This document shows, one piece after another, positions 43,606 through 52,765 of a DNA stretch of 64,000 nucleotides (the stretch's first letter is position 1; every line of letters starts with the position of its first letter). A model generated the notes under the pieces. The model did not search any database and had not been told where the DNA came from. It saw only the letters and a list, made by a program, of their open reading frames with translations. The stretch is from Bin5 sp965218625. GTDB lineage: Bacteria > Chloroflexota > Anaerolineae > Caldilineales > Caldilineaceae. The position numbers were made by a program, and so were the translations under genes. The stretch is taken from the NCBI GenBank assembly GCA_965218625.1, contig CBDCLG010000020.1, forward strand, positions 434,001-498,000, given 5' to 3'.

Positions 43606-44805
43606 TCAGCGGGAATCGGCGCCTGGCAAACGGATTCGGATAACCTCGCCGACGATGCGGGTAGGCCCGTCCGGCCCGGGTATCGGGCGATTGGGCGTGC
43701 CCTGGCCAATCGAAATGTAGAGGGATCCATCGGGCGCCAGGGTAATGTTGGTGGGCATGTCGAGGCCGTCGGCCAGAATGAGTTGATCGCTGCCGTCGGG
43801 CGCGTAGCGGCTGACGCGTCCGCTGAAGCGCAGATAGCCGCCGTGGAGGGCAGGCTGTTCCGGGTTGAAGAGGTCGTGCGAGGGATCGAGCGGGTCGGCG
43901 TGATCGCTGGACATTTCGACCACATAGATGTTGCCATCGGCATCGACGGCCACATCGATCGCAGTAGTCAGACCCAAGACCGCGTCCTCTATCGCGCCGG
44001 TGTCGGGGTTGACGCGTACGACGACGCTGTCACCTGGAATGAAAGGTATCGCCCCGTCGTCCAGCCAGACCATGCCGGAGAATAGGGCCACGAGCAGATC
44101 GCCGTTGCGCGGGTCCACGGCCACACCGGCCGGCACCGACTGCTGCCCGCTGGCGAGCGCGCCGAAATGGGTTATTTGGCGGTGCTCGCCGTCGGCGATA
44201 TTGACAATGGAGAGCGCATTGGCAGTGCTTTCGGCCAGATAGATTTGGGAGTGATCGCGCGAGAAGGTGAGGCCGTTCATGTTGCTGCGCTCGGATAGAT
44301 TGCGCCCTATGCGCTTGTACGGGCTAATCTCATAGAGGCCGACACGGTCCAACCCGCCGTCAACGCTCAGATATAGGTGGCCATCGGTGTGCCGCAGCAG
44401 GTCGCCGGGCCCACTGACCTCATCCCGCCGCGTGGAGTAGTACTGGAGGGCGTTGTAGGTGGGCAGGTGGCGAAACCAGATGATGCGTTCGCCGTCATCG
44501 CTGAAGTCGCCGTCGTGGTTGCTGTCCTGGAAATGGGTGAGCCTGCCGCTCAACTCTTGGGGATCGACCGCATTGTAGCCGCTGCCGGCCTCCGCCACCA
44601 TCAGCGAGCCGTCCGCCAGCACGACCACGCCGCGCGGATTGACCAGCCCTGTCAGGACGATCTCGATAACCGGCCCGTCCCGCGCGGCGCGGCCGACTCT
44701 GGTACTTACCGCCGTGGCAGCGCGGTCATCGGATTCAACCGGTTGCGGCGCGACGCATGCACTGAGCAGGAAAGCAGCGATAAGCGCCTTTGCAACTACG
44801 TCCAT
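43606..44805 (-). CDS. ScyD/ScyE-like beta-propeller lipoprotein
   Basis: A 399-residue secreted lipoprotein. The signal peptide ends in a lipobox LSAC near residue 20, followed by a six-bladed-propeller-like domain with repeated blade motifs (NPRGVVVLADGSLMVAEAG, GVAVDPRNGDLLVALF, DVAVDADGNIYVVEMS, NITLAPDGSLYISIG). This resembles ScyD/ScyE family and NHL/SMP-30-like sugar dehydrogenase or lactonase folds. Its start overlaps the end of the ABC ATPase gene by 10 bases, so it is translated as part of the transporter operon. Function unknown; an extracytoplasmic lactonase, dehydrogenase or binding role is possible. Confidence 0.8.
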   Translation of the reverse strand: MDVVAKALIAAFLLSACVAPQPVESDDRAATAVSTRVGRAARDGPVIEIVLTGLVNPRGVVVLADGSLMVAEAGSGYNAVDPQELSGRLTHFQDSNHDGDFSDDGERIIWFRHLPTYNALQYYSTRRDEVSGPGDLLRHTDGHLYLSVDGGLDRVGLYEISPYKRIGRNLSERSNMNGLTFSRDHSQIYLAESTANALSIVNIADGEHRQITHFGALASGQQSVPAGVAVDPRNGDLLVALFSGMVWLDDGAIPFIPGDSVVVRVNPDTGAIEDAVLGLTTAIDVAVDADGNIYVVEMSSDHADPLDPSHDLFNPEQPALHGGYLRFSGRVSRYAPDGSDQLILADGLDMPTNITLAPDGSLYISIGQGTPNRPIPGPDGPTRIVGEVIRIRLPGADSR

Positions 44806-45887
44806 AGGAACGAGTACTCGGTCTCTGGATCGAAGAGTTGCACCTTGCCGCCATCGACCTGCAAGCGCACCGGGTCGCCGATCTGCAAGGGCTGTATCGG
44901 GTCGGCCAACACGAAGAGATGCAGTTCCTCGATGCGCACGTCGACCAGGTTGTCCCGGCCCAGCGGCTCGACCACGAACACTTCACCGGCAATGCCTGCA
45001 TCGCCACTGCCGCCATTTTGCGCCAGAGTGATGTCCTCTGGGCGGATGCCGACGACGACTCGCCCACTCTGCTCCGCCCGGCTGCCCCGTTCCGGCGGCA
45101 GTTCCAACTCGAAGCTCTGACGCCGCGCCAGGTAGCGCCCCCCCTCCTGCACGACCTGGGCGTCGAACAGATTCATCGGCGGGTTGCCGACGAAACCGGC
45201 GATGAAGATGGTGCGGGGCCGCTCGTACAGTTCGTTGGGCGGCGCGTAGGCCTGCAGCTTCCCTTCTTGCATCACGGCGATGCGGTCGGCCATCGTCATC
45301 GCCTCCACCTGGTCATGGGTCACATAAATCGAGGTGATGCCCAGATCCAGCTGCAGGCGCTTGATCTCGCTGCGCATGGTCAGGCGCAGGCGGGCGTCCA
45401 GATTGGAGAGCGGTTCATCGAAGAGGAGCAGGCTCGGCTCCTTCACCAGCGCCCGGCCCAGCGCCACGCGCTGCTGCTGCCCGCCGGAGAGTTGCGCCGG
45501 CCGCCGGTCCAGCAGATGGCCGATTCCCATCATATCCGCAACCCGCTGCACGCGCTGCTCCATCTCCTCTGCGGGCGCCTTTTTGAGTTTGAGAGGATAG
45601 CCGATGTTCTGGCGGACGCTCATATGCGGGTAGAGGGCGTAGCTCTGGAAGACCATGCCGATGTTGCGGTCTTTGGGCGCGACCTGATTGACGACGCGGT
45701 CGTCGAAACGGATCTCGCCTGCGGTCGGCTTATAGATACCGGCCACCATCAGTAGGGTCGTCGTCTTGCCGCAGCCAGATGGACCGAGGAAGGCCACGAA
45801 CTCCCCGCTCTGGATGTCAAGGGTGATGCCGTCTGCGCCGGTTACATTGCCCCAACGTTTAGTCAGTTCGCTCAGTTCGACGCGCAC
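44796..45887 (-). CDS. Sugar ABC transporter ATP-binding protein, MalK/UgpC/MsmK type
   Basis: A 363-residue ATPase with Walker A GPSGCGKTT, a Q-loop in GMVFQSYALYPH, signature LSGGQQQR, Walker B LLLFDEPLSNLD and H-loop THDQVEA. The C-terminal TOBE-type regulatory domain begins about residue 240 (GFVGNPPMNLF). It starts at GTG 45887 behind AAAGGGGGAA; the longer frame upstream belongs to a shadow of the permease. This is the only ATPase for the sugar-type ABC systems in the window, so it may energise several of them, as MsmK-type ATPases do. Confidence 0.94.
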   Translation of the reverse strand: MRVELSELTKRWGNVTGADGITLDIQSGEFVAFLGPSGCGKTTTLLMVAGIYKPTAGEIRFDDRVVNQVAPKDRNIGMVFQSYALYPHMSVRQNIGYPLKLKKAPAEEMEQRVQRVADMMGIGHLLDRRPAQLSGGQQQRVALGRALVKEPSLLLFDEPLSNLDARLRLTMRSEIKRLQLDLGITSIYVTHDQVEAMTMADRIAVMQEGKLQAYAPPNELYERPRTIFIAGFVGNPPMNLFDAQVVQEGGRYLARRQSFELELPPERGSRAEQSGRVVVGIRPEDITLAQNGGSGDAGIAGEVFVVEPLGRDNLVDVRIEELHLFVLADPIQPLQIGDPVRLQVDGGKVQLFDPETEYSFLWT

Positions 45888-46786
45888 TAGGTTCCCCCTT
45901 TGCTGCCGCCGCCGTAGATGTTCAGCAGAGCCTCCTGGGTGAAAATGAAGAAGATCAGCACCGGAATCAGTTGAAAAAGGCCAATGGCCGCCACCTTGTT
46001 CCAGCTGACGAGGCTCGTGTCCCCGGAGAAGCTGTTGATGTAGACCGGCAGATTGGCGATCTTCGAGCCGATGGTGAAGGTGAAGGGGATGATATAGGCG
46101 TTCCAGCCCTGGATGAACATGAAGATCGACAACGCTGCCAGACCGGGGCGAATCTGCGGTAGAAGAATCTCCCACCATACGCGAAAGCGGCTGGCGCCAT
46201 CGATGAGCGCGGCCCGCTCCATATCCCAGGAGAGGTTGTCGAAAAAGCCCTTCATCAGCCAGATGCCCAGGGGCAGGTCGAGCGTGACCATCACCAGGGC
46301 GACGCCTCCGACCGTATTGAAGCCGAACAAGCCGCCGATCAAAGGGATGCCGCCGACGAAGAGCAGCACCTGAAAGATGGCGATCAAGAGCATCTCCGGG
46401 CGGAACGCGTGCAGGACCATCGTCATGCCCAGGAAGCCTTTGCGCCCCGGAAAGTTCATGCGCGAGAGCGAATAGGCGGCCAGCGCAGAGATGGCGCCGA
46501 CGCCCACCACCATGCTCAGGCCAATGATGAAGGAGTTGAGCGTCGCCCTCCAGATGTCCGGTTCGGACAGAAAGCGCCAGTTCTCGAAAGTCAGCCCGCC
46601 GAGATTGCCCTGCGCGTCCAGCGGCAGAAGGCCGTTCGTGCGCAGGGAAAAGGTCGCAATCAGGACCCATGCATAGCCCGCCAAAATCGGCAGGACGGTT
46701 AAGGTCAGCAGCAGATAGGGGAGCGCCTGCCCCGGCGCAAATCGCCTGGCGCGCAACGTCGTCTGAACAGTGGAGAGTGGACCCAT
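45887..46786 (-). CDS. Sugar ABC transporter permease, MalG type
   Basis: A 299-residue inner-membrane permease with the EAA loop DMERAALIDGASRFRVWWEILLP. The first hydrophobic segment is LPYLLLTLTVLPILAGYAWVLI. The stop codon shares one base with the GTG start of the ATPase gene (TAGTG). The start is uncertain: ATG 46786 is favoured, with TTG 46798 an alternative. It belongs to the operon 48385-49824 (binding protein), MalF, MalG, MalK, propeller lipoprotein. Confidence 0.9.
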   Translation of the reverse strand: MGPLSTVQTTLRARRFAPGQALPYLLLTLTVLPILAGYAWVLIATFSLRTNGLLPLDAQGNLGGLTFENWRFLSEPDIWRATLNSFIIGLSMVVGVGAISALAAYSLSRMNFPGRKGFLGMTMVLHAFRPEMLLIAIFQVLLFVGGIPLIGGLFGFNTVGGVALVMVTLDLPLGIWLMKGFFDNLSWDMERAALIDGASRFRVWWEILLPQIRPGLAALSIFMFIQGWNAYIIPFTFTIGSKIANLPVYINSFSGDTSLVSWNKVAAIGLFQLIPVLIFFIFTQEALLNIYGGGSKGGT

Positions 46787-46875
46787 TCCGTCACGCAATT
46801 TCCTGCCCTTCCTTCCCCCTTGCTACGGCGACCAAGGATTTCTCCAAGCGGGCGGGCGCAGTTCCCGGCCACATT

Positions 46876-48303
46876 TCACAGCACGTCGATCTTCGGCTCC
46901 TGGACCAGATCGTTGAAGCGAAAGACGCGCAGATAGATGATCGACAGAGTGGCGCCGATCACGACCAGCACAAAGCCCCAGGCCGCGCCGTAGGCCCACT
47001 GGTTCGAGCCGAAATAGGTCTGCAAGGCGCGCTTGTACGCGGTCAGCGCCCACACCTCAGTCGTGAACAGCCCCGGCCCGCCGTTGGTGAGCAGCAGAAT
47101 GTACTCGAAGGAGACGAGCAGCGAAAGCGTTTGGTAGGTGACGACAAACAGCAGCGGCCAGCGCAGCAGGGGCAAAGTGATGTCGCGGATGAGCGCCATC
47201 GTGCCGGCGCCGTCCACTTTGGCGGCAATAACCAGGTCGCCCGGAATCGCTTCGATGGCCGAGGTGAAAATGATCATGCCGAATGACGCGCCCACGAATC
47301 CATTGACGAGCACGACGAAGACCCATGGCGCTTCCGGGATCCAATAGGGTTGGTTCTCGACTCCGAACCAGCCGAGGACCTGGTTGAGAATGCCGTAAGG
47401 CGGCTGCTGGGCGATGCGCTGCCACATCACGATGTAGACGACGGACGGCGTGATGCGGGGCAGCAGCCACAGCAGGCGAAAGAAGAAGCCGGCCCGTCGG
47501 CTGACGTGCGCCGTCAGGAGCGCGAGGGCGAGCGCCAGGCCAACATTGAAGAACAGGAGTGTAAGGATGACGTATTGGAAGGTGTTGCGCAGAATCTTGG
47601 GGAAGAAGCGGTCGCTGAACATGCGCTTGTAGTTCTCGAAACCGACATACGTCCACGGCTCGCTGAAGTTGGCGCTGGAGAGATCGGTCAGGCTGAGGAT
47701 GAATAGGATGATGGCGGGGAGCAGGAAGAAGACGATAACCAGGACCGTGCCCGGCGCCATGAAATTGAGCGCATCGAGCGCGGCGCGGAAAGCGGGTTGC
47801 CGCGCGCTGACGTCCCGCAGCACGACAAGGCCGCTGACGAGGAGCAGCGCAAACGCCATAAAGGTAAGTGCCAGCCCCCACTGCGCCTCCAAGACGACCT
47901 TTTGCTTCTCCGCCACTTCCTGGGCGGCGGAAAACGCGCCCCACACCGCCACGGCCGCGGCCGCGCTGATCAGGATGGCGAGAAGGCCATGCCAGGGCGC
48001 GGAACGCTTCGGTCGCAGACTGAGCAAGACCAGCGCCAGCGCGATGACGCCGGCCGCGGGGGCCGGGTAGAGCCAGAACGTACTGCGATAGAGCAGCCCG
48101 CCGTCGGTCGTCTCCACAACCGGCATTGTCGCGCCCTGCACGCCGGTCAGCGACAGCGCGACGCGCTGATCGGCGGCGATGACGAAACGCAGCCAGGGCA
48201 GAAAAAAGCAGCCCAGCAGTAGCAGACCGGCAGCCAGCAGCAGCCAGCGGCCGCGACCGGAGCCGCGTTCCTGAATTGCCATTTCTGTCTGGGTCGTCGT
48301 CAT
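46876..48303 (-). CDS. Sugar ABC transporter permease, MalF type, with extra N-terminal membrane domain
   Basis: A 475-residue permease, about 160 residues longer than usual MalF/UgpA subunits. Residues 1-175 hold about four extra hydrophobic segments (for example WLLLAAGLLLLGCFFLPWL and LTFMAFALLLVSGLVVL). The canonical core begins near residue 185 (FMAPGTVLVIVFFLLP) and contains the EAA loop IAAKVDGAGTMALIRDITLP. An in-frame ATG at 48282 is an alternative start. The extension faces no known partner; it could add regulation or a periplasmic loop. Confidence 0.9.
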   Translation of the reverse strand: MTTTQTEMAIQERGSGRGRWLLLAAGLLLLGCFFLPWLRFVIAADQRVALSLTGVQGATMPVVETTDGGLLYRSTFWLYPAPAAGVIALALVLLSLRPKRSAPWHGLLAILISAAAAVAVWGAFSAAQEVAEKQKVVLEAQWGLALTFMAFALLLVSGLVVLRDVSARQPAFRAALDALNFMAPGTVLVIVFFLLPAIILFILSLTDLSSANFSEPWTYVGFENYKRMFSDRFFPKILRNTFQYVILTLLFFNVGLALALALLTAHVSRRAGFFFRLLWLLPRITPSVVYIVMWQRIAQQPPYGILNQVLGWFGVENQPYWIPEAPWVFVVLVNGFVGASFGMIIFTSAIEAIPGDLVIAAKVDGAGTMALIRDITLPLLRWPLLFVVTYQTLSLLVSFEYILLLTNGGPGLFTTEVWALTAYKRALQTYFGSNQWAYGAAWGFVLVVIGATLSIIYLRVFRFNDLVQEPKIDVL

Positions 48304-48384
48304 TGGGCCGCTGTGAGGAAAGGAACGATGGAGAGCGAAGCCGGGGGTACCTCACTCTCCATTGCAAGGTTCATACGTCTGATT

Positions 48385-49824
48385 CTACTCAATAACGACG
48401 TTGTCGCCCAGCTCGTTCTGGAGCTGCTCGATCACGACCTCAATCGCCTCTTCGGGTGAGAGGTCGCCCGACTCAACGGCCTGGATGCCCAGGTAGTAGG
48501 CCTCCGACCAGGCGCTCCAGTAGGGGCTGTTGGGCAGGAAGGTCGTGTGCTCCAACAGCGGCAGCGTGGCGCTCAGGAACTCGGCGCTCGTGTACGCGTC
48601 GTGGTCGGCCTGCGACTTGAGAATCCCCAAGTGGCCGCTGTCCACCGCGTAGGGCGTGTTCAGTTCCTTGACCGTCGCCTTGGCAAGCAGGAGCAGCGCC
48701 AGGTCCGGGTAGTCGCTCTGGCTGCTGATCATATAGACCAACGGATGGGTCAGGGTGATGGGACGCCCGATGCCGCCGTCCATGCAGGGAATCGGCGCGA
48801 AGCCAACGTTTTCGAACAGATAGTCCTCGCCGCCCTGGTCCTGGAGATAGTTGGTATGCCAACTCGCCCAGCGCCAGGTGCCCTCGAAGACGAACATCAC
48901 GTTCGTGAAGCTGGAGGTATACTCTTTGTGATAGTCCCAGTCGCCGTCCAGCTTGTTGGGGAGGATGATTCTGCGTTCGTGGGCGGCATTGTGAAGCAGT
49001 TCGTAGACGGTCTGAGCTGCGGCGCTGTCGAAATGGAGCGCGTCCATTTCGCTCTCGATTTCGCCTCCGGCGGCAAAGTAGTAGTAGAGGAAGTCCGGCC
49101 CGTTGGAGGGGCGATGCCACCAGCCCTCGCCCTCTTCTACGACCCCGGCGGCCACTGCCTGTTCAGCGGTGTCGAACATATCCTGCCAGGTGAAGTCACA
49201 GCTTTCGATGCGGCCCGGCAGGCTCTCGATCGCCTCCGCGCTCCAGCCCAGCTCCTTGAGGAGCAACTTGCTGAAGTAGAGCGGGCGGGCCTCGGCGTCC
49301 TGGGGTATGCCCCAGATCTTGCCTTCGAGCATTGTCGATTCCCACAGGGAGTCGATCACATCCTCAAATTCGGCAAACTCGCCGCTGTTGACCTGCTCGC
49401 TGATGTCGACCAGGTAGCCGGCCGTGGCCCAGTCACCGATGTGCTCGTGGCCGGAGACGATGATGTCCGGGGCCTCGCCGGCATCCGACGCCAGTTCAAA
49501 CTCGGTCTTGTAGTCGCCCCAGCCGGTGTCGTCCTGGATCGTCTCCAAGGCGATGCGGCGGTTGTCGTCGCTGTCCTCCAGCACGGCGTTGGCGGCGTCG
49601 ACGGCGGCGGTCAGGTTGTCGCAGCGGCCGTTCTCGTAGGGCGGGCTGGCCTTGCAGCGCGCCACCAGGTTGACGGTCATGATCTCATCGGCGGCGGCTG
49701 GTGCGGCTTCCTCCTCAGCGGCGCCGGTATCCACTTGCACAGGGGCCGCGGGCGCGCCGCAGGCCGAAACGAAAAGCGCCAGCGCGACCACGAGCGCCAG
49801 CAGTGTGAAACGTTGACTGTTCAT
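48385..49824 (-). CDS. ABC transporter solute-binding lipoprotein (Sec type)
   Basis: A 479-residue family 1 type binding protein. Unlike the others here it has a Sec-type lipoprotein signal, with LLALVVALALFVSAC as the hydrophobic core and lipobox, then an acidic alanine/proline linker. The frame is open upstream, but ATG at 49824 follows a perfect AGGAGG. It is the first gene of the only complete sugar ABC operon in the window, and its divergence from the other receptors suggests a separate ligand. Confidence 0.92.
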   Translation of the reverse strand: MNSQRFTLLALVVALALFVSACGAPAAPVQVDTGAAEEEAAPAAADEIMTVNLVARCKASPPYENGRCDNLTAAVDAANAVLEDSDDNRRIALETIQDDTGWGDYKTEFELASDAGEAPDIIVSGHEHIGDWATAGYLVDISEQVNSGEFAEFEDVIDSLWESTMLEGKIWGIPQDAEARPLYFSKLLLKELGWSAEAIESLPGRIESCDFTWQDMFDTAEQAVAAGVVEEGEGWWHRPSNGPDFLYYYFAAGGEIESEMDALHFDSAAAQTVYELLHNAAHERRIILPNKLDGDWDYHKEYTSSFTNVMFVFEGTWRWASWHTNYLQDQGGEDYLFENVGFAPIPCMDGGIGRPITLTHPLVYMISSQSDYPDLALLLLAKATVKELNTPYAVDSGHLGILKSQADHDAYTSAEFLSATLPLLEHTTFLPNSPYWSAWSEAYYLGIQAVESGDLSPEEAIEVVIEQLQNELGDNVVIE

Positions 49825-50144
49825 GGAATCCTCCTGATTGAATTGAGTGGGGCAGGTCGAGATTGCATATTTCAAGTTACACGCGCTCTTGACGAGGCTA
49901 CTATACCATAGTTTCGCACTGAAAATAAGTGTCGCGGAGAATCATCAAGGGCGAGGCAAGGCAGGGTTAAGAGGCGGGCCGCGTGGGTCAGATCCCGTTG
50001 AAGGAACGGTCAACGGAGCGGGAGACGACTCCCGGCCGGGAAAGACGCGGTATCGGGTTCAGCCCCTGGGCCGGAACAGGGCAAGAGAAAGCCCCGGCAA
50101 ATGCCGAGGCCACATTGAAAGACGTTGGTGAGCGAATTCAGGGA
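49825..50144. other. 320-base intergenic region with operon promoter
   Basis: The left end holds the leader and promoter of the minus-strand ABC operon (see 49900-49905). The rest, up to the FAH-family gene stop at 50145, shows no credible coding frame or strong hairpin. Confidence 0.45.
49900..49905 (-). promoter_or_regulatory. Candidate extended -10 promoter of the complete ABC operon
   Basis: Minus strand TGGTATAGT, an extended -10 with TATAGT, lies 76 bases before the binding-protein ATG at 49824, in an AT-rich stretch. The -35 region is poor. Confidence 0.45.
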
Positions 50145-50951
50145 TCACACCATGCGGCAACTGTTCTCCAGGCGGCCCAGCTTCTCGATCTCGATGACGA
50201 CGGTATCGCCGTCCTGCATCCAGACCTGCGGGTCGCGGCCCAGGCCGACGCCGTGCGGCGTGCCGGTCAGGATCACGTCGCCAGGCTCAAGCGTGAAGGC
50301 AGTTGAAATGAACTCGATCAGCTCGGCGACACCGAAAATCATCTCGCGGGTGTTGCTCTCCTGCATAACTTCGCCGTTGAGGAGACAGCGGATGTCGAGG
50401 GTTTGCGGATCCGGAATCTCATCGGCTGTCACAAATGCGGGGCCGATAGGGCAGAATGTGTCCAGACTTTTGCCTCGAATCCACTGGGGGTCGCCCAACT
50501 GCAGATCGCGGGCGCTGACATCGTTGGAGCAGGTGTAGCCGGCCACGTAGTCGAGCGCGTCGGCCCGGCTCACGTGTCGGGCGGTCTTGCCGATCACTGC
50601 GCACAGCTCAGCTTCATAATCTACCTGGCCGGTCAGCGACGGGTCCCAGACGACTTCATCGCCGGGGCCGATGATGCTGGTTGTAAACTTGGTGAAGATT
50701 ACCGGGCGATCCGGGGGAGGCGTATTGGTTTCGCGGCAGTGGTCCAGGTAGTTGAGACCGATGGCGACGACCTTGCCTGGCCTATCCATCGGGCACAGCA
50801 GCTTTACGCTGCGCCTGTCGACCGAATCGGTAACCGTACCGGTCTTGCCGGCCAGAATGTCGCACCAGGTAGCGTCGGTAACTTCGATGGTGTCACCGCT
50901 GACCACGCCGTACACCGTTTTCCCATTGTGCTCAAACCGCAACCATCTCAT
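50145..50951 (-). CDS. Fumarylacetoacetate hydrolase (FAH) family protein
   Basis: A 268-residue FAH superfamily enzyme, which hydrolyses C-C bonds of, decarboxylates or tautomerises 2-oxo acids with a divalent metal. VAIGLNYLDHCRE, the metal-binding acidic segment DYEAELCAVIGK, SNDVSARDLQ and LTGTPHGVG are the family signatures in the expected order. GAGGAG precedes the ATG. Sugar-catabolic members cleave 2,4-diketo-3-deoxy acids, which would fit this neighbourhood, but this is inference. Confidence 0.9.
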   Translation of the reverse strand: MRWLRFEHNGKTVYGVVSGDTIEVTDATWCDILAGKTGTVTDSVDRRSVKLLCPMDRPGKVVAIGLNYLDHCRETNTPPPDRPVIFTKFTTSIIGPGDEVVWDPSLTGQVDYEAELCAVIGKTARHVSRADALDYVAGYTCSNDVSARDLQLGDPQWIRGKSLDTFCPIGPAFVTADEIPDPQTLDIRCLLNGEVMQESNTREMIFGVAELIEFISTAFTLEPGDVILTGTPHGVGLGRDPQVWMQDGDTVVIEIEKLGRLENSCRMV

Positions 50952-51040
50952 CTGATCCGCTCCTCGTTGGAAGGTGGGTGAATTATTGAAGGGGCCCCGG
51001 GCAAAGGGGACGCTTTGGACAACTGTGCGGTGAAATCGCG

Positions 51041-52009
51041 CTATTCGATCGTGCCGGCGGCGAGCGCGTGTCGAAAATGGGCGACCGTACGCGCCACGCC
51101 GTCTGTTAAGGGCGTGTACGGCACTTCGCGCAACAGGTTTTGCAAAGGCTGCTCATCCTGTGCCTCGGCAAATGGCAAGGGAGTCTCTTCGTAGGTAATG
51201 CGACCGGCCGCTTCCGGTTCGGCGGCGACGATGGCGTCCACAACTTGCGACATGTGAGCGACGCTGCCCCGGATGTTGAAGACCGCCGCTCCTTCATAGG
51301 GCTGGCGCGCGAGTGCGATAAAGGTGCGGGCCACGTCATCGGCGTACTGGTAACCACAGGTACCGCCAAAGGAGATGTGATATGGCTCCCCTTTGGCCGC
51401 GGCCAGCATCGCCTGCGTGGGCGTGGAGGTCATGCCCTGATCGCGCGCCGGACCATAGACCGTATAAGGCCGCAGGGCAAGGCTGGCAATGCCGTCGTCC
51501 TGCCAGTAGATGCGTGCCGTGCCCTCGTTGGCGCTTTTGTATACGCCGTAAAGATTCAATGGGTGGAGGGGGTCGTCATCCAGCACTTCCGGCCCATAGA
51601 GGTCGGCGCCGCCGTACACGGCCATGCTGCTGGCGTAGACGACCGGCGAGATGCCTGCCCGTTTGGCGGCTTCAAACACATTTACCGTGCCCACCACGTT
51701 CACGGCCGCGCCGAGCGGGGGATTGGCCTTGCAGAACGGAACCTGCAACGCGGCCAGATGAACGATGCGGTTGACCCCGCTCTCCTCTACAGCGCGCGCC
51801 ACGGCCTCAGTGTCGGTAATGTCTTCCTGGATAAACTGAATCTGGGCGATCTCCTCAGGCTCCATCAACAGCTCGAGCCGGTGCTGGCTTGAACCCAGAT
51901 CGAAGACGGTTACGCCGACCCCTTCATCGATAAGATTGCGGACAACCCACGCGCCAAGACAGCCCAGCGCGCCGGTCACGAAAAACTGTTCCTCAGACAT
52001 CAATTGCAT
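51041..52009 (-). CDS. NAD(P)-dependent epimerase/dehydratase (extended SDR)
   Basis: A 322-residue extended short-chain dehydrogenase family protein. It has the GxxGxxG loop TGALGCLG near residues 12-19, YASSMAVYGG, and the catalytic Y-x-x-x-K in YGVYKSANEG, with RPYTVYGPARDQG downstream. Nucleotide-sugar or free-sugar epimerisation or oxidation is possible. Start ATG 52009 or 52000. A TTGACA/TAGGAT promoter lies about 100 bases upstream. Confidence 0.88.
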   Translation of the reverse strand: MQLMSEEQFFVTGALGCLGAWVVRNLIDEGVGVTVFDLGSSQHRLELLMEPEEIAQIQFIQEDITDTEAVARAVEESGVNRIVHLAALQVPFCKANPPLGAAVNVVGTVNVFEAAKRAGISPVVYASSMAVYGGADLYGPEVLDDDPLHPLNLYGVYKSANEGTARIYWQDDGIASLALRPYTVYGPARDQGMTSTPTQAMLAAAKGEPYHISFGGTCGYQYADDVARTFIALARQPYEGAAVFNIRGSVAHMSQVVDAIVAAEPEAAGRITYEETPLPFAEAQDEQPLQNLLREVPYTPLTDGVARTVAHFRHALAAGTIE

Positions 52010-52108
52010 CCGTTCTATGACATCGCGGCTCTGTCACGCCGCATATCCAATTCTGTTACGAACCGTCCCCATCATACGACTCATGTGATTCACGGGCGAA
52101 TTCGTGGT

Positions 52109-52136
52109 ATCCTATCATTGACAGCCCATTTGTCAA
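52109..52136 (-). promoter_or_regulatory. Candidate promoter of the epimerase gene with overlapping palindrome
   Basis: On the minus strand TTGACA (52131-52136) and TAGGAT (52109-52114) are separated by 16 bases. The -35 lies inside the palindrome ATTGACA-N7-TGTCAAT (52117-52137), which could be an operator. The divergent flavin reductase gene starts at 52262. Confidence 0.45.
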
Positions 52137-52261
52137 TTCTGGTCTTAATTTGAGCATCGCGTACATTACGACTACGAATTGCGTGGAAGCTGGCTTGCGC
52201 TCCGCCCAAGTCATTCTTCACAAAGCTCACATCCAGCCATTAACCCCACACGGACCTGCAC

Positions 52262-52759
52262 ATGACCGCCGAAAACGCCGCCGCAATCGACCCCCGTGAA
52301 CTTCGCAACGCCTGTGGCCTATTCGCGACCGGCATAACTGTCGTCACCACCGAATTGGACGGCGATGTGCACGGTATGACCGCCAACGCGTTCCTGTCGG
52401 TCTCGCTGGATCCGCCGCTCCTGCTCGTCTCCGTCGGGCACAAGGCGAGGCTGCATGAGCTGTTGGAGAAGACCGGGCGCTATGCCATCAGCATCCTGCG
52501 ACACGACCAGGAGGACTACAGCAGCCACTTTGCCGGCTGGCCGGTCGAGGGGCTGGAAGTGGATTTTGAGCGCCGCCACGACTATCCGGTCCTGCCGGAC
52601 GGCCTGGCCTACTTCGTGTGCAAGGTTGTCGATGCCCACCCCGCCGGCGATCATACGCTCTTCATCGCGCAGGTCGAACACCTGGAATATGGCGAGGGCG
52701 AGCCGGTGTTGTTTTACGGCGGGAAGTACCGCCAGATGACGCCGCTCGCCGCATCGTAG
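52262..52759 (+). CDS. Flavin reductase-like domain protein
   Basis: A 165-residue FMN-binding split-barrel protein of the flavin reductase type. RNACGLFATGITVVTT, HGMTANAFLSVSLDPPLLLVSV and HTLFIAQVEHLEYGEGEPVLFYGGKYR are the typical segments. It probably reduces flavin with NAD(P)H for a partner monooxygenase. No monooxygenase is adjacent; the PhyH enzymes do not need one. Confidence 0.88.
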   Translation: MTAENAAAIDPRELRNACGLFATGITVVTTELDGDVHGMTANAFLSVSLDPPLLLVSVGHKARLHELLEKTGRYAISILRHDQEDYSSHFAGWPVEGLEVDFERRHDYPVLPDGLAYFVCKVVDAHPAGDHTLFIAQVEHLEYGEGEPVLFYGGKYRQMTPLAAS

Positions 52760-52765
52760 GTCAGT

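Noticed and set aside
45888..46670. A long upstream in-frame extension of the ABC ATPase
   Set aside because: It overlaps the permease gene in another frame, and the family start coincides with GTG 45887 behind a good ribosome site.
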